64,000 bases of DNA from Tyto alba. Taxonomy: Eukaryota; Chordata; Aves; Strigiformes; Tytonidae. The notes below the pieces were generated by a model that saw only the letters and a list, made by a program, of their open reading frames with translations, did not search any database and was not told the DNA's origin. The stretch is from positions 10,473,731 through 10,537,730 of the forward strand of contig NW_024881283.1 of the NCBI RefSeq assembly GCF_018691265.1, given 5' to 3'. Shown here piece after piece: positions 34,042 to 47,040 of this stretch (position 1 is the stretch's first letter; every line of letters begins with the position of its first letter). Position numbers and translations under genes: made by a program.

Positions 34042-37000
34042 ACAGTCCCAGCTAGCCCTTAACTTTGACACCCAGCAGCTTGATTGATGGCTTGGATAAA
34101 TGAAATTTAAGCCTGTGGTTCACGGGTTCACCCATTATGAAGAATCCCTCCTTTCTTTCCTCTCTGGTCTGATCACGCGCTCGCTGCTTCTCCCTTCTCT
34201 TCTTTTAACACCCTGGGTTTAATTCAACTCCTCCTGCAGCTCTGCATATGCTACAGTAGCTTTTCTTTTTTTAAATGGCAAGTTAAGCTACAGTAAAGAC
34301 TCCTTCTGAAATAATCATGTGGGGGGCTGCCGGGGGTGGGCACGGCCACAGCAGCACCCGGGGAGAGGCCGGGGTCGCCCCAAGGACCTCGGGTCTGGTT
34401 GGTGCTGCTTTGGGGTGCCAGGACTAACGCCCTGCAGCTGGGAGGAGGTGATGGTGTCCCGCATCACCTCCTCCCAGAGACGGGGGGCTCTGGCAGGAGC
34501 AAACAGCAAGAAACTAGGTTTGCCTCCTCAAACTGATTGTAATTTTGTGTTAGATTTTGCTTCTTGAGTGGGGAGGGAATGAGGAAAAATTTCCACTTCC
34601 TACTCGGCTTCTCATCTGTAATGGGAGAAGCGCCATGGTGCCCGGGCAGGGGATTCTCTTGGGGCGGTTCTGCCACCCCCGGCCGAGGGGTGAGGGACGG
34701 GGGAAATGCCAGAAGCTGCTCGTGTGGTGCCGGACAGATGATTGTGAACATCTGGAGACTTCCTGCTGCGTAAATAATCCAGTTTATTCTCTCTCTCCAT
34801 AACATCACGTGCTGGCCGGGGAAGCGTGTTTCGTGGTGGGGTCCTGGCTCGGTGGGGCAGGCACCAGAGCTGGTAGGGAAATGCTTTTTTTTCCGCAATC
34901 CATGTTACAGAGTAATACTCCTAGAAGAATTGTTGCTGCACTACACTGCATATATTTGTGTTGGAACATACTGTGGTGTAATAGCTGGTTTGAAATGTAT
35001 CCAGTTTTGCTGAATATATTATCGTGAAAGTCAGGCAAATGCACTGGGAGAATGCTAGCTCCTGTCAAACCAGAGAGCAGAAACACTCTGCAGAAACTGT
35101 GAAAATGAGAAGCGAGTTGGTACCAACTGCTCCTCTGCTGTTCTTGCACAGGGATGTTTGCAGGGGGCCGATGCTACAGGAAAACTCTGATCTGAGCCCT
35201 GCGTGGGGCCCGAGTGTCTGCACAGATCAAAAGGCAGCTCCAGCCCTGCCCGTGGGGCGGTTGGCATCGCCTGCCTTCCTGCAGCCCCCTCCTCGCAGCG
35301 GGCTGGGGCCCGGCGGGTCCCTGCTCCTGGCTGGACTGGGCTGGCGGGAGCAGGCAGGAGGTTTTGTCCCCGATGTCCCCTGGCTGGCAGGAGGGGGGAA
35401 CTGGCTCTTCCTTCCCCCGGGTGGTATTTGCATCACCAGCTCCTTCCACCGCCCCCTTTCCAGCCAGGGCAGGCCTGGGGGGTGAGACGAGGGTCTGCGC
35501 CGGTGCAGGGGCGGGCAGTGCTCAGCCCGGAACGGAGCAGGGACTGGCCAAGTTGGGAGACCTTCCAGCCTGGATCCGGTTTAACTGAGGCCAGTGGAGA
35601 CTCTTCACATGAGAAAACAACAAGGGGGTGAAATCTCGGTTTTGTTTTTGATCAGTTATGCCACATCTTGCCTTGCCAGGAGGGGACCCACAGCCGGGCA
35701 GGAATCCAGCTGGGCCCTGGCACTGGCAGCAGCCGCTGGCCTGCGGGCGTACCTGTGCCCTGGGGGTCTGGTTGCTTTTGCCCGGGAGGGGACAGCAGAA
35801 ATGCGGGACCCTGGGGTGCTGCTGGGTGGAGGGATGTGGTTCAGCCACCTCTGCTCCGGTGCCGATGCCGGTGTGGCCGCACCCGTGCCCGCTCTCTGGA
35901 GCGGGGAGCTGCGGGGCCCTGGCTGGGTGTCCCCCCCCCCCCCCCCCCGGCAGCAATCTTGGGTTTGAAGCTGGAGATGGGCCGGGGCTTCCTCTGAGCG
36001 ACTGGGCTCTGCGCTTCCCGGCGGCCTCAGCCGGGGCAGCGGGACCTCGGGGGAAGGCGAGGAGCTGCGCGGCGGTGAGCGGGGACGGAGCCGAGCCACG
36101 CGTGCCCCGGCTGCTCCTCGCCCCGCCGCAGCAGCGGGGGAGTTTGTACCGTTGTAAGATGTCATACAGGCTGAAAAGGGCAACAGAGAACAAATGAATA
36201 AGCAAGACCAGTTTAAATTATTACCTTTATCACACCGCATGCTCATCCCCTGACAGGAGAGGCTGTTCTGGCCACTCAGCTCTGCCAAGTGCTCCCTTTT
36301 CTGTGCTGCAATATAATCTTTTGAACTGGGCTCAGTAGAAATACATATTTGTGTCGGAGAGCCTTTGCATGTATTTTTCATCCTCCTTCTGCAGAGGTAG
36401 GAAGTAATCTCTTTTTTTTTTTTTTTATTAAAAAGAAAAAGCCCTCTATCTTTAGGATTGGTGGGAGAAGCCATTTGCAACTGATGGGTGTAAATTATGC
36501 CTGCTTAGTCAGACAAGAAAATTAGAGACTGCAGAATTAGGCTCTGCTTGCAATTATCTTTACATGGAACCAGTTTACAAAAAATTTGGTATGCTCCTTG
36601 GCATTCTGATGAATTATCATGTGATTTATTTTCAACCTGTCAGCTTCAAAGAGTGGTCCATTGTAGGAAACCCAGGAAGGGTATCTCCTTTCTCCTCCTG
36701 TACAAGTGCACCAACTGGCTGAGCAGAAGGTTGGTCACCTGCCAGCCTGTGAGTGCATAGGGCACTTTACTACCCACATGTCTAATTACCCATGCAAAGA
36801 TTTGGAATGAGTTGTTAATACCTTTTTTTTTTTCTCTACACATGCAAAGGGCAAGAAAAGGGCACGTTATTTCAAATGCCTGTTAAAATCGGACTTCAGC
36901 GGAATTATGCTGGGAATTAATTTGGCCAGCTGCAGCCAGTCTTTTTTCCCCCATCCCCCTGCAAACTCAGGCCTGTTTCCAATTCACAGCAGATTTCTTG

Positions 37001-40000
37001 GTTGTTCCGGCACATTCAGAGCAAGTTCAAATGCTGGGTGGGGAAGCTGTGGCTGGATCTGGCTGTACCTGTTCAGAACAAAATAAGGTGTGACTGGGCA
37101 TTGCCTGACCCGAGGTACCGGGATGAGGAGCCTCGGGAAGGGTGTGGGGTGTCACCGAGGTGCCACCTCGTGCTCTGAGGGGGGCTGGGACGATCCTTGC
37201 GTTTATCGATCTGAACCATGTCCTTGCTTGGGACCCCCCCAAATGTTTCCATACAATTTTGGCTTAAAACCCCAGGTTCTAACATTAGCAAAACATGCTT
37301 TTCCCACCATCCTGCCTGGGTAATGAATTAGTAATTCATCAGCCCGTGTGTGGTCGTGGCCGTATCCTGCCTCTTGCTGCCGTGGGCTGTGGCGAGCCCG
37401 GTGCCCGCGGGGCTGGGGGGGCTCAGCGGAGGCTGGGGGTGGGCAGCACGGCCGGTGTCGGTGCGGAGGGTGAGAAGCTACCCTCGGATATTCCTGTTTG
37501 GTTCTTCAGTGCTTCTGCGTGTGGCCAAGCTGCGTTCCAGCAGAAACCCTGCTGCCTGTCTCCAAACGTGCCCGCCCGGATCCAGGCAACCGGGGAGGGA
37601 AAACCGGCCCCTGGGCTGCCGCCGCCAGCGCTGGGCTCCGGACCCGGCTCCGGGGGTGCCAGGGGACCTGCCCCCACCGAGCCCGGGGTGCCGGTGCCCT
37701 TGGTTTGGGCTGATGTGAGACTCCTTTTAAATCTGGTGCTAAACCAGACTGTTGTGCCAGTAAAATACTTGTTATTCATGGCTGTCGGTGCCTGAGCACA
37801 AGGTTAATTTTGGCGCTTTTCAGCTTAGCAAGCAATGAACAGCTTTGTGTTTTATCCTGTTGAAGGGGGTTGTGCAGCATGTCGTATTTGCGGATCGAGA
37901 GGCGAGTGTGGGAGGCTTCCCGCATACGTTGCAGTCCTATTCACAGCAAGAGAGAAAAGCTGCTTTTTATTATCTTTTTTTAAATCTGATGTTTATTTGG
38001 TATTTTAAAGGTGTTAAGAAAACAGAGAAAACGAATTTAAAAAGATGGAAAACAAATTGGTTTTTGAATTGTAACTTGTGAGATGCTCTCTGGTTTTCCC
38101 AGTTCTTCCAAGCTGCCCCAGTGACTGGTGGGGGCCACAATGCGGGGGTGGGGGGGCTGGGACCCCACCTTTCCTCCGGCAGCGGCCGGTGCCACCGACT
38201 TCAGCAACTGCTGGCTTCACCGTGGAGGAGTCCAGAGCGGACGTGCCTCGGGCCGTGCCGAGTGCGTCTCTTTGGCAAACGATTTTCAGAGGCTTCCTTT
38301 GGCCGTGCAGCAGATGCAGGGCTCAAAATCCACCCAGGTTTTCCCATTAATTTGGTTGTGCTTCTGCTGGAAGAGCTGGAGCGGGGAGAAAGATGCAGCC
38401 GGGAACAAAAGGAGAGAGAGGCCTGAAGCTGGGGGGGCTTCCAGCTGGAGAAGGCTGCTCTCCCCCGCTCCATCGCCCAAACCAGACCCAGTCGTGAGAC
38501 TCTCCGAGTTCATTCATGTTTGATCTCCAAGTTTTTCTTGCACCTGGTAAGAACAGAAAACGAATCTCCTTTATTTGCCAGTAATTCTTGGGTGTGTCCC
38601 ATGGGGCACAGCAGAGGGGGACCAGCCTGAGGTGTCTGGTGGGCGACCACTTGCTGGTTTGGGTTTTACCCCCGGTTCAGCCGAGCGGGCTCCCGGCTGC
38701 GGGGGGGGAAGGAGGAGGAGGAGGTTGCGAACCCGCCTGGGGATTTTCGGTTGACTGGGGCCGCCTGGTCCCGTGCTCTGATGCCCAGCAGCGGCCGAGG
38801 AGGTGCCTCCTGCGGGACCGGGAGCCGCGAGAACAAACTAGCTCCATTCGAATCCGAAATGCCCTCTTTCAATTGGATCACTGCTATTTCTATGTATCAT
38901 TTCTGTTTGGTGATGAGATAGAAGAACAATATTTTTAAGCAGGTCTCGGTACAAGTAAAACAGAGCTGATGCAGCTTTATTTTAGACCGTGTACGCAAAA
39001 TCTTCACTAGATTGTATCTGTGCTCTGCACAGCCTTCCACTTCATTGTGGGAACGTGACTTGCATATTGAAACCTGATGTGAAAAAACCCTAGGAAAAAT
39101 AACGAGCTTCTCTTTATATTTTTTTTCCATAATTTTCTATGGGAAGCTTTTGCTTTTTTTTCAAATGTAAAGGGAAATAACTAGAACTGCATCCGGTAGA
39201 CATTAAATATCTACAGTGCTTTTACCTAGAGAAGTATTTTGTGTTGGCTTTTTTAAAAATATAAAAGCAAAAAGTGAATAACTTTGAATAACTGTATTTT
39301 TGCTTAATAAGCATTCAGTGGGGGTAGGGAGAGCAAGGCCTTGCCAAAATTTTTTTTTTTTGGTCAAAATCCTACTTTTTTTTTTATCCCTGAGGCACTT
39401 CAGCTCTGGCTGCGGTGATGCTCGCTTTGTCCCAGGACGTGGGGAGGCTGACGGTGTGCGGGACTCTGACTGCTTTTAGTAAACGAAGGTGAAAATCCCA
39501 TGAAATCAGTCACGATGTGCAGATGAGCACTAACTACTGTAGGGAACGGGGAAGTCAGGTGCCTTTGTTTTGATCGGAAGCGAATATATATTTTTCCTGG
39601 AAAGCAATCACAATTCTCATATAATACTTTTGCATATTTTGGCAAGATACAGCCTGAAAGCAGGTGAGAATGAGAGGTTCCAGCTCTGCCCTCCCAGCAC
39701 CCGCTGGGCTCAGATCCTGGCTGCGGGGGGATGTGCCCCTGGAGAGATGCAATTACATACCCTCATCTTAACAGTTTAAAGATCAAGTAAGGAGTAGTTT
39801 GACTAGAGATTAAATATAAAGACACCCATTTATGAATTAGAAAAAAAAGAAGAAAAAACCCTCCAAGTAGATTAAAGTCTTGCAGAACTGACTAATAAAT
39901 CAACTGCTGGTGAAGCGTGGCAGCCTTGTCTGCCGCTCTGAAGCGACTAAGGACAAGTTTAATAACGTTTTACAATTCAGAGGCTAAATGAAGAGCAAGC

Positions 40001-42666
40001 AAAGAGAGAGCAGCACGCCCTGTAACTCTAAAGGCAATGAAAAGGGGCGCGGGGGGGAGCAGGGGCCTTGGCTGCAGTGAGAGCCGGGGGTGGGCGAGGT
40101 GACCCCCTGGCACCCTGCTCCCCTCGGGCCTTCCAGCTGCAAGGAGAGTGGCGAGACGAGCACCCCGTAAAATAGGTACGGAGTTTGGGCTTGGGTCTCC
40201 TGGCTGAAGAGGGGGAAATGCTGTAGACATCTGGGATTAAAGGGAAAAGCCTGGAGCTTTGCTTGTACGTGGTCGCTTTGCTCTGCATTACACTGCTGGG
40301 AAAGTGGACCTTGCAGAACGGGGTGTAGCTGCCACGAGACAAGAGATGTCATTCACCTCAGCAGCAACCTACTGCTTTTATTGGGTGTATGCTCTTAACA
40401 GCTGAGTCTTAGGGGTGGGGAGACAGTGGGATTAATTATTGGCTCAGGGAGTAAACAGCTCTAGGTGAAGTCAAGGGTGATCAACCTCAGCTAGACAGTC
40501 ATTTCCCAGGAGATGCTGCATGCCAAGGGTACCTCTTGCTATAAATTGCTTTGGATGTTTGAATATAGACCTCTTATAAACTCAAACACTGCACAGGACA
40601 CTTGTGTCCCCACACTGCCATCATGCCCTCAATCACTGCGAGTTGTTCAAGGTCGTAGGAAGAGCCTGTAGTGAACCAGTTTCTTCAACTACCGTAATTT
40701 TGTCTTATCTTTGCACCCAGTTTTCAGAATGCTTTTTCTGTTCTGTCCTGCGGGGCGCTCCCAGGCCTGACATGGCACTGATGCATCAGCAGCACCCTGA
40801 GCAGTATGAGGATGCAGATGGGTTATTTTTGCAGTGTGCTCTCAGAACCTGCTAAAAGGCAGAGCACAGTGCTGAGAGCCCGCCGGCAAGCAATTCACTC
40901 AGGCCCCTATCAAAAACAGCAGAACAAGTTTATTCTCTGGATGGCAGGGAGGTTTGCATTGTCAGCACTGTTTGATCCAAGTGTTGACGGCAAAATTGAA
41001 ATCATTCTTCACCAGGTTCAACACGTGTGATCTCTAGAAAGGAGCACTTGTAAATAACCTCCTTCAGAAGGTGTCACCCTCTTTCACCTCCAAACCACCC
41101 TGCTCTGTGAGAAGGGCAATCCCCAAGGATGCTCCAAAAGCAAGGAGATTAAGCAGAAATGGCTTCAGGGAATTTCTCTCTCTCGTTTCTCCTCCAGTCC
41201 ACCATCAAACGCACACATCACATGCTCCCGATCACAAGCCATTAATAAGGAAAAATACTGATGCTCTCATTTCGCCTTCCCCAAAAAGGGTCGACCTGCT
41301 TTCCTGAACAGTTCATCTTCCCTGACGTGCAAGACTGCTCCAGGCAGGGCAGGTGGCAGACCCGCGGAGCGTGGACAGACAGGCTGGTCGGTGTGTGCCG
41401 GGGCTGGCTCAGCCGCGGAGCGGAGGGTCGGGTCTGTCCCCAGGACTCCTCGAAACGCGGCATCCCCGCCCTCCTCTTCGGGTCGGGATTCTCCGTGTCC
41501 TGCTTTGGTGAGGCACCTCTCGCGCTTCCTCTAACTTGACGTAATCTCCTTGTTCGTGCTGTGTTTCTTGTTGCCTTTGTTTCTCGCAGTGCAAGGTGTG
41601 CCTGCAGGCAGCCTTAGGGGCTTGGTTCTTCCTCCCTTATTTAGATCAAGAATTTTTCTTTTTTCCACCTGGTAAAACAAGGACAAGGCCCAACCTCCGC
41701 ACTCTTTTCCAATTATTTAAAATTAAAAACCACTTAAGTGGAGTTTCCGCTCTATCTAGCAACAGTCCAAACTACCACCGCCTCTGGTTTATCCAAATCC
41801 TTGTCTCTTTGTACGGCCCGAGGGATCCCAGCCTCGTGGGTACGTGTCAGCGGGAATGGGAGGGGGCCATCACCCTGGCGTTGGGCCTGGTGCCGCAGGG
41901 ACGGCTGCGGTGCTCGGGACGCAGGGTTTTCTTCCCCTCGGTGCTGATGGAATGCCCCACGCTCTCCACTGACATTAGCACAGCCCTCGGGGCAGAGAAT
42001 GATCCTCTTGGGGTTGATAGGATGTTTTTAGGAATATCTTCAATTAAAAGGGAAAAAAAGCTAATGTTAGCCTTGCTCTAAGCATATAGAAATATTTAGG
42101 GCATCTGACTGCTGGAGCGTTATAAAGTGAGATTTTTCTTCTTCACCAAATGAGAGACGATGATCACTTTCAGCGCTTGCAAATTGTACTGAAAATGGTG
42201 GAGTCTGTAATTTGGAGATTTAAAAATTGTTATTTCTGAATTAGCCGATGGTAAATTTGGGGATAGTCTGTTGAAATGGCTTGTGGGGGTGTGCACCCCG
42301 TCTGTGCGGCGTGCTTGTGTAAGTTCCGGTAACGCCTGTAGGAGCTGCTGTGACTGATGTGACCTCTGTGGGGTCTGACCTTGCAAGATGCTGGGCACTT
42401 CAGATTTGATCTTCAAGTGACTTCTGATTTCAATACGTTGATTCATTAGCTTTAAGTTAAGAATGTGTTTAAATCATTTGCAGAATTGAATCCAGCCAAT
42501 GTGATTTTCAAATTACATTTCCATGGTTTTTTTTTCCCTAGGTTTATTGGATTTTCAGTAAGTTTGAAGGGGTAGTGTGGCAGTTGCTATGACCTCCTTC
42601 AGAGACCGGGTGAGTCCATCCAGTGGCTCTGTGCTAAATTCTTTTTAAATGCGTACACTTCGACTT
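34042..42666. other. Upstream intergenic DNA, no gene
   Basis: GC-rich blocks at 34320-34440, 34620-34730, 35200-35560, 35660-36130, 37380-37700, 38110-38480 and 38590-38830 alternate with AT-rich islands (34890-35030, 36140-36620, 37960-38080, 38930-39380, 39770-39980). Homopolymers include 18 C at 35931-35948. ORFs of up to 274 codons (minus, 35656-36480) lie over GC blocks and homopolymers and have no domain. A weaker CTCF-like word (GCAGGTGGCA) is at 41349-41358 on the plus strand. I see no RNA gene. Confidence 0.5.
35931..35948. repeat. Poly-C tract (18 C)
   Basis: Eighteen consecutive C, preceded by GGGTGT. A simple homopolymer in a GC-rich block. Confidence 0.9.
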
Positions 42667-43247
42667 TGTCCTGGATTCAGCTGGGATAGAGCTGAAACCT
42701 TTTTTCCTTCTTAGTAGCTAGAATAGTGTTGTGCTTCGGATTCGCTGTGGGATTTGGTATGAGAAGGATGTTGATAATACACTGGTGGTTTCAGTTGTTG
42801 CGAAGAAATCCAGGACTTTTCAACCCCCCGTGTCCTGCCCATGCACACGAAGCTGGGGGGAGCACGGCCAGAGCACCAGCCCCAAACTGGCCAAGGGGAT
42901 ATTCCATCTCGTACAGCGTCACGCTCAGTGGATCGAGGAGTGTGACTGGGAAGCCCTCGCTCTCACGCCCGGGATTGTGGTTTCAGGATTTTGTTGTTTC
43001 TGGGATCACTGGCCAGGGCCGGGCTGGGCATCGGTCAGCGAGTGGGGAGCAGTCGCTTTGTGCATCACTTGCTTGTATTTTCTATTATTATTTATTTTAA
43101 TTTTATTGCAATTTCAAAATCGTTTTTATCTCAACCTACAAGCCTCCTTACCTTTACCTTTCCAATTCTCTCCCTCATCCCCAGGGTGGGGGCGGTGAGC
43201 AAGCGGCTGTGTGGCGTTTGGCTGTCGGCTGGGGTTAAACCATGACA
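42667..43247 (+). mobile_element. Solo LTR of an avian endogenous retrovirus (ERVL-like)
   Basis: The segment starts TGTCCTGGATTCAGCTGGGA and ends GGGGTTAAACCATGACA, giving the TG...CA ends of an LTR, 581 bp long. Internal words such as CTTCTTAGTAGCTAGAATAG, GATATTCCAT, GTGCATCACTTG and GAGCAAGCGGCTGTGTGG match a bird LTR family I recall as ERVL-type. The flanks are GACTT on the left and CACTT on the right, a 4-of-5 match to a 5-bp target duplication, the size expected for ERVL. The part where I expect a TATA box reads TGGATCGA, so the promoter is probably dead, and the AATAAA-type signal is not intact. No gag, pol or env sequence flanks it. Age is old, given many CpG-type changes. The family name is from memory and needs a repeat-library search. 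Confidence 0.82.
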
Positions 43248-43604
43248 CACTTGAATGTAATTTTCCTGTGTGGAAGATAAATTTAAAAATCAGTGTTGTA
43301 TAACTGGGGAAAATTCACAGGAAAAGCATCTTTAACACTGACAGGCAACTAATTCATGCTGTCCTCTGAAGGAGGAAGAGGAGGAGGTTTCCCCTCTCCC
43401 CCTCCTCATCTGATACAGACCAATCTGTCTGAGCAGGGACAGAACCAGGACTGCACTCACTGAGGGTTTTTGGTGGTGACACGTAGCATTTGACTACATG
43501 TTGTTCCAAAATTAATACATTCTGGCTTCCCTATTGATCTGGAAGGATTGTCTGAGATGGATTGGGGGATGGAGGATGTGGGTATTGGGGGAAAACAAAT
43601 CTAA

Positions 43605-43628
43605 TTTTTTTTTTTTTTTTTTTTTTTT
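43605..43628. repeat. Poly-T tract (24 T)
   Basis: Uninterrupted run of 24 T, 360 bp right of the solo LTR. The sequence to its left, read in reverse, has no retrogene character. Confidence 0.9.
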
Positions 43629-46381
43629 GAAACAAAGCTGTGTCTATACTTGAAAGTAAAAATGGTCACGATGTGTTTTCAGAACAAAACCTCAAAGCGC
43701 GGCGCTGGCGGTGTGGGGAGGCTGTTCCTGTGCGGGCGGCTGGGGGCTCCGCCGAAGCCCGGCTTGCTCTCCCGTGCCGGGACCGCTGCGGCCGGGAGCC
43801 CCGGGCAGGAGAAGCTCTGGCCCTTGGGGAGCCTGGCAGGGAACCGCGGAGGATGCCCCACGCCTGGGGAGCAGAGCGGGCAGCTCTAGGAAGACACAAG
43901 CAGGAGGTGAAAGGGAAGAATGCGTGATTTGGAAAGAAAATGAAGTCATCTCTAATGGAGCACTGCAAAAATAGCTTTGTCACTTTTACTCACAAAGGAA
44001 GTTATTGTGGTAAAATTACATTATCATCTCGTGCTGGTTTTAAAAACCATGCTGTGCCTCCTGGGGAAAAGTGACTGTAAAACGCTCTTCGTGGTTTTTT
44101 TTCTTGAAAAAACAATGCCGTGAGGATGTGTGTTTTCAATCAATGGGGGCTCATAACTAATGGATCAGAAAAGTTTAGAAGCGAGCAACAAACTGAAGGC
44201 ATTAATAACTGTTGCTTTCAAGTCAATGGAATTGATCAGCAAATTCAGTTTATTTCTGAATGATCATTGTAGAAAAGTGGAAAGCAAACCAATATTTCAA
44301 GATGTACCTGCAAGCAATAATACATGATTGCAGGCTTTGGCAAGCTGGGTAGCAGCAAAAGGGCTAGATGACATAACAGATCATTCATAATTGTCAACCA
44401 AATTGTATAGCTGGTATTGAGCTTTAAAAAATGAACCATAAGAAGCATTTCTTATTGATTTTTTGTTTCATTAGAAACAATATAAGGCTGCCTTAAAGAA
44501 CCGAGAACAGGCTGCAATTGATTCTCTTTCCTTTTGAGCAAATTCCAGTAGAATTTGAGATTTTATTTTAATTTATGATTTATTAGTGCTTTTCTTTCTC
44601 TTCTGCTTCTCCGTTACTATAGGAGAGGTTGAGGGGCATGGGAGCTGAACTAAAACATGGGGAAAGTTTATGCCAAAGGGCACAAGCGCCACTGAAACCG
44701 GGTATTCCCCGGATTCTCTAGAGAAGGGAAAAAAATTAAATATGTCCAGAGTCCAGTATGACTCTTACAGGCAGGAGAGTACTGATTTTTGGCAGGTGTG
44801 CAGGGTGTGCTACCACCAGCTTCCCAGTCAGTTTCTGCTCCTCTGCCAACTATTCAGATGGTCATCGGTGCCTCTTCGCTGCCCCGGGGCGCTGGCTGGG
44901 CAGAGCAGCCCCTTGGCAGGACGGGGAGCTCTCGGGGCTTTCGGGCCCTGGGAAGAGGCGCTGGCTCCGCGGGGGTGGCAGCCTTGGTGGGACGGCGGCT
45001 TCGGTGTCGCTTTACCAGCGTCCTAGAGCTCGGCCGGCTGCGGCAAAGCCCGTCCCATCGCACGGCCCAGTGCCCGAGCCGGTGATGCCGCGCTGGGGGA
45101 GGGGGGTGCTTGGAGCTGCAGAGCTCCGGGGGTGCGCTGAGCCGGGCTGGGGGGGCGTTGGGAGGTGCCGTTTCTGGGTCACTGGAACCCCGTCTGGAGA
45201 CGTGAATGTGGTGGGGCAGAGGTGGCCTGCGGTCCTAGCCCTGGCCCCCGGGTGTGGGGCAGAGCGGGGCTTCTCCTGGGAAGACTCGCACTTTGCGCAA
45301 GCTCAGAAGTGTTTGAGCTGGGGGGTTTTCCATGTGCGCTTGGCTTTCCCCCTCCCCAGTGCCGAATGACGACGTTACTGCTTCCACTTCTGTGATTCAT
45401 TTCCCGTGCTTTCTTCCAAACAGATCTATTTGCTCTTCCCTTCCTCCATTCCTAGATAATAAATATACAGCCCCTCATCCATGAAGGTTACACATCTATT
45501 CTTCCTCCTCAGAACCACAGGCGAAGCCTGTAAGACCTAATATTATTTAAGGTTCTTCTGACATGAGAAAGAGATGTAATCACCCTTCACAGGTGAGCTA
45601 TTCAGAGGGGTTTCATTTCACATTATTCTACATTAAACTGGCTCACTGTAAGTTTTTAGTGCCTCTGGCAGCAGGCAGGTGGGACGAGGCGAGGCTTGCC
45701 GCCCGCCCGGCGGGGGGGCTGCTCGGGGCACCTGCAGACGTGCCGGTCACTGGGGCACTGGCTCTCCAGACCATGGAAGTGATTCCTCACTTTGATCTGC
45801 ACTGAGATTATTTCTTGGAGGAAATGGAAGAGAACTACAGAAATGAATAGTAATTTTCCCAAATTGATCTGACCAGTCATTTGTATAATCTCTTCGTGTG
45901 AGAAATGGCTAGAGCAGAGGTTAGCAAGGGAGAGTGAAGGCGCAGGGGCTTTGCAGAGACTTTCTGAAGCCTCCTCCAGTTAATGGGCAGACTCTGCTGA
46001 CTTAGTGAGTTTTGGCTGATGCTCCCTCTCTAGCCCTGGGTGATGGATACTGAAGCTGGTGGGGCCGGGCAGCGTGAGCTGCAGGTCCCGGGGATGCCAC
46101 CGTGTGCTGCCGCGCCAGGGCTGGGGCTTGGCAGCGTTTGCTCAGTGCAGGGCATGAGTTAACCTGGGTCCTTCCCCATTTCTCCTCTTCTAGCGTCCTA
46201 CAAGTGCTCGGTGAGGCTGGAGAGAAGTGCACAGCACTGGTGTTTGAGGTAAACTAAAACAAACCAACCCTAGCTCCAAAAATGTGAAACAAGTGCCAGT
46301 TATTTTAGACTCACTTTGAAAGTGTTTCTATTTTTCACTTACCTGCTGCCAATAGAAATATGATGTGAAACCAGATTTTAC

Positions 46382-46399
46382 TTTTTTTTTTTTTTTTTT
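46382..46399. repeat. Poly-T tract (18 T)
   Basis: Uninterrupted run of 18 T in mixed DNA. Confidence 0.88.
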
Positions 46400-46719
46400 C
46401 ACTTTCCTGGCATCACCTGCAGGGTGATGTGGCCCTACTTAAGTGGAGCTAATTGCATCTGCTGTTGCGCTGGTTATCAAAGACTTTACAGTGGGGCCCG
46501 AATGGCCATTACCTGGTGCCACGTCCAGGGCTGGTCCTCGGTGAGGGGGTTGTTCGGCTGTGGGGATCAAATTCCAAGTAATGAAGCAAATCCAGAATAA
46601 TGTGTACATGTTTCTGATTTCTCAAAGTGCCAGATGTGCTTCAGCTCAGGCCTCCAGCAGAGCAGGCTTCTCTTAGAGCACTGATTTGTAGGGGTTCATT
46701 ATTCAGATCCTCCTGTTAA

Positions 46720-47040
46720 CAGTAAAGATTCTAAACTGCAAAATAATCACAGGATCAAAATTATTTACAAACACATCAAGGCCTGAAGCTGCTGCAAGTT
46801 GGTCAGATTTACATATATCATATGGCTAAATAATTTGAGCTAAACAGATTAGCATGTTATGCCTCTGATGAAACGATCCTTGAATATGCCACAGACTGGT
46901 GCCAGGGCCATTACAGGAGGGGGAAAATCCTTGTTTGCTGCCAGTGACATTCAAGTGACAGTGAAAGCAGAAAAACACCTGGAGGTGTTGCTTTTATAGA
47001 TATATATTTAAAAAAAAAATAATAAAATAATTCAAGATGT
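46720..47040. promoter_or_regulatory. AT-rich candidate conserved element with a POU-like site
   Basis: About 300 bp of balanced AT-rich DNA includes ATTAGCAT (46848-46855), the same bipartite word found twice near 3.6 kb, plus CAAAATAATCACAGGATC, GGCTAAATAATTTGAGC and TCCTTGAATATGCC. No repeat or open frame. Candidate distal enhancer, by inference. Confidence 0.3.

Larger units (their letters stand above)
43248..46719. other. Upstream intergenic DNA, no gene
   Basis: Contains the poly-T tracts at 43605-43628 and 46382-46399, GC-rich blocks at 43690-43890, 44880-45370 and 45660-45770, and AT-rich DNA at 43960-44620. Open frames of up to 203 codons lie over the GC blocks, without domains. Nothing else recognised. 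Confidence 0.5.
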
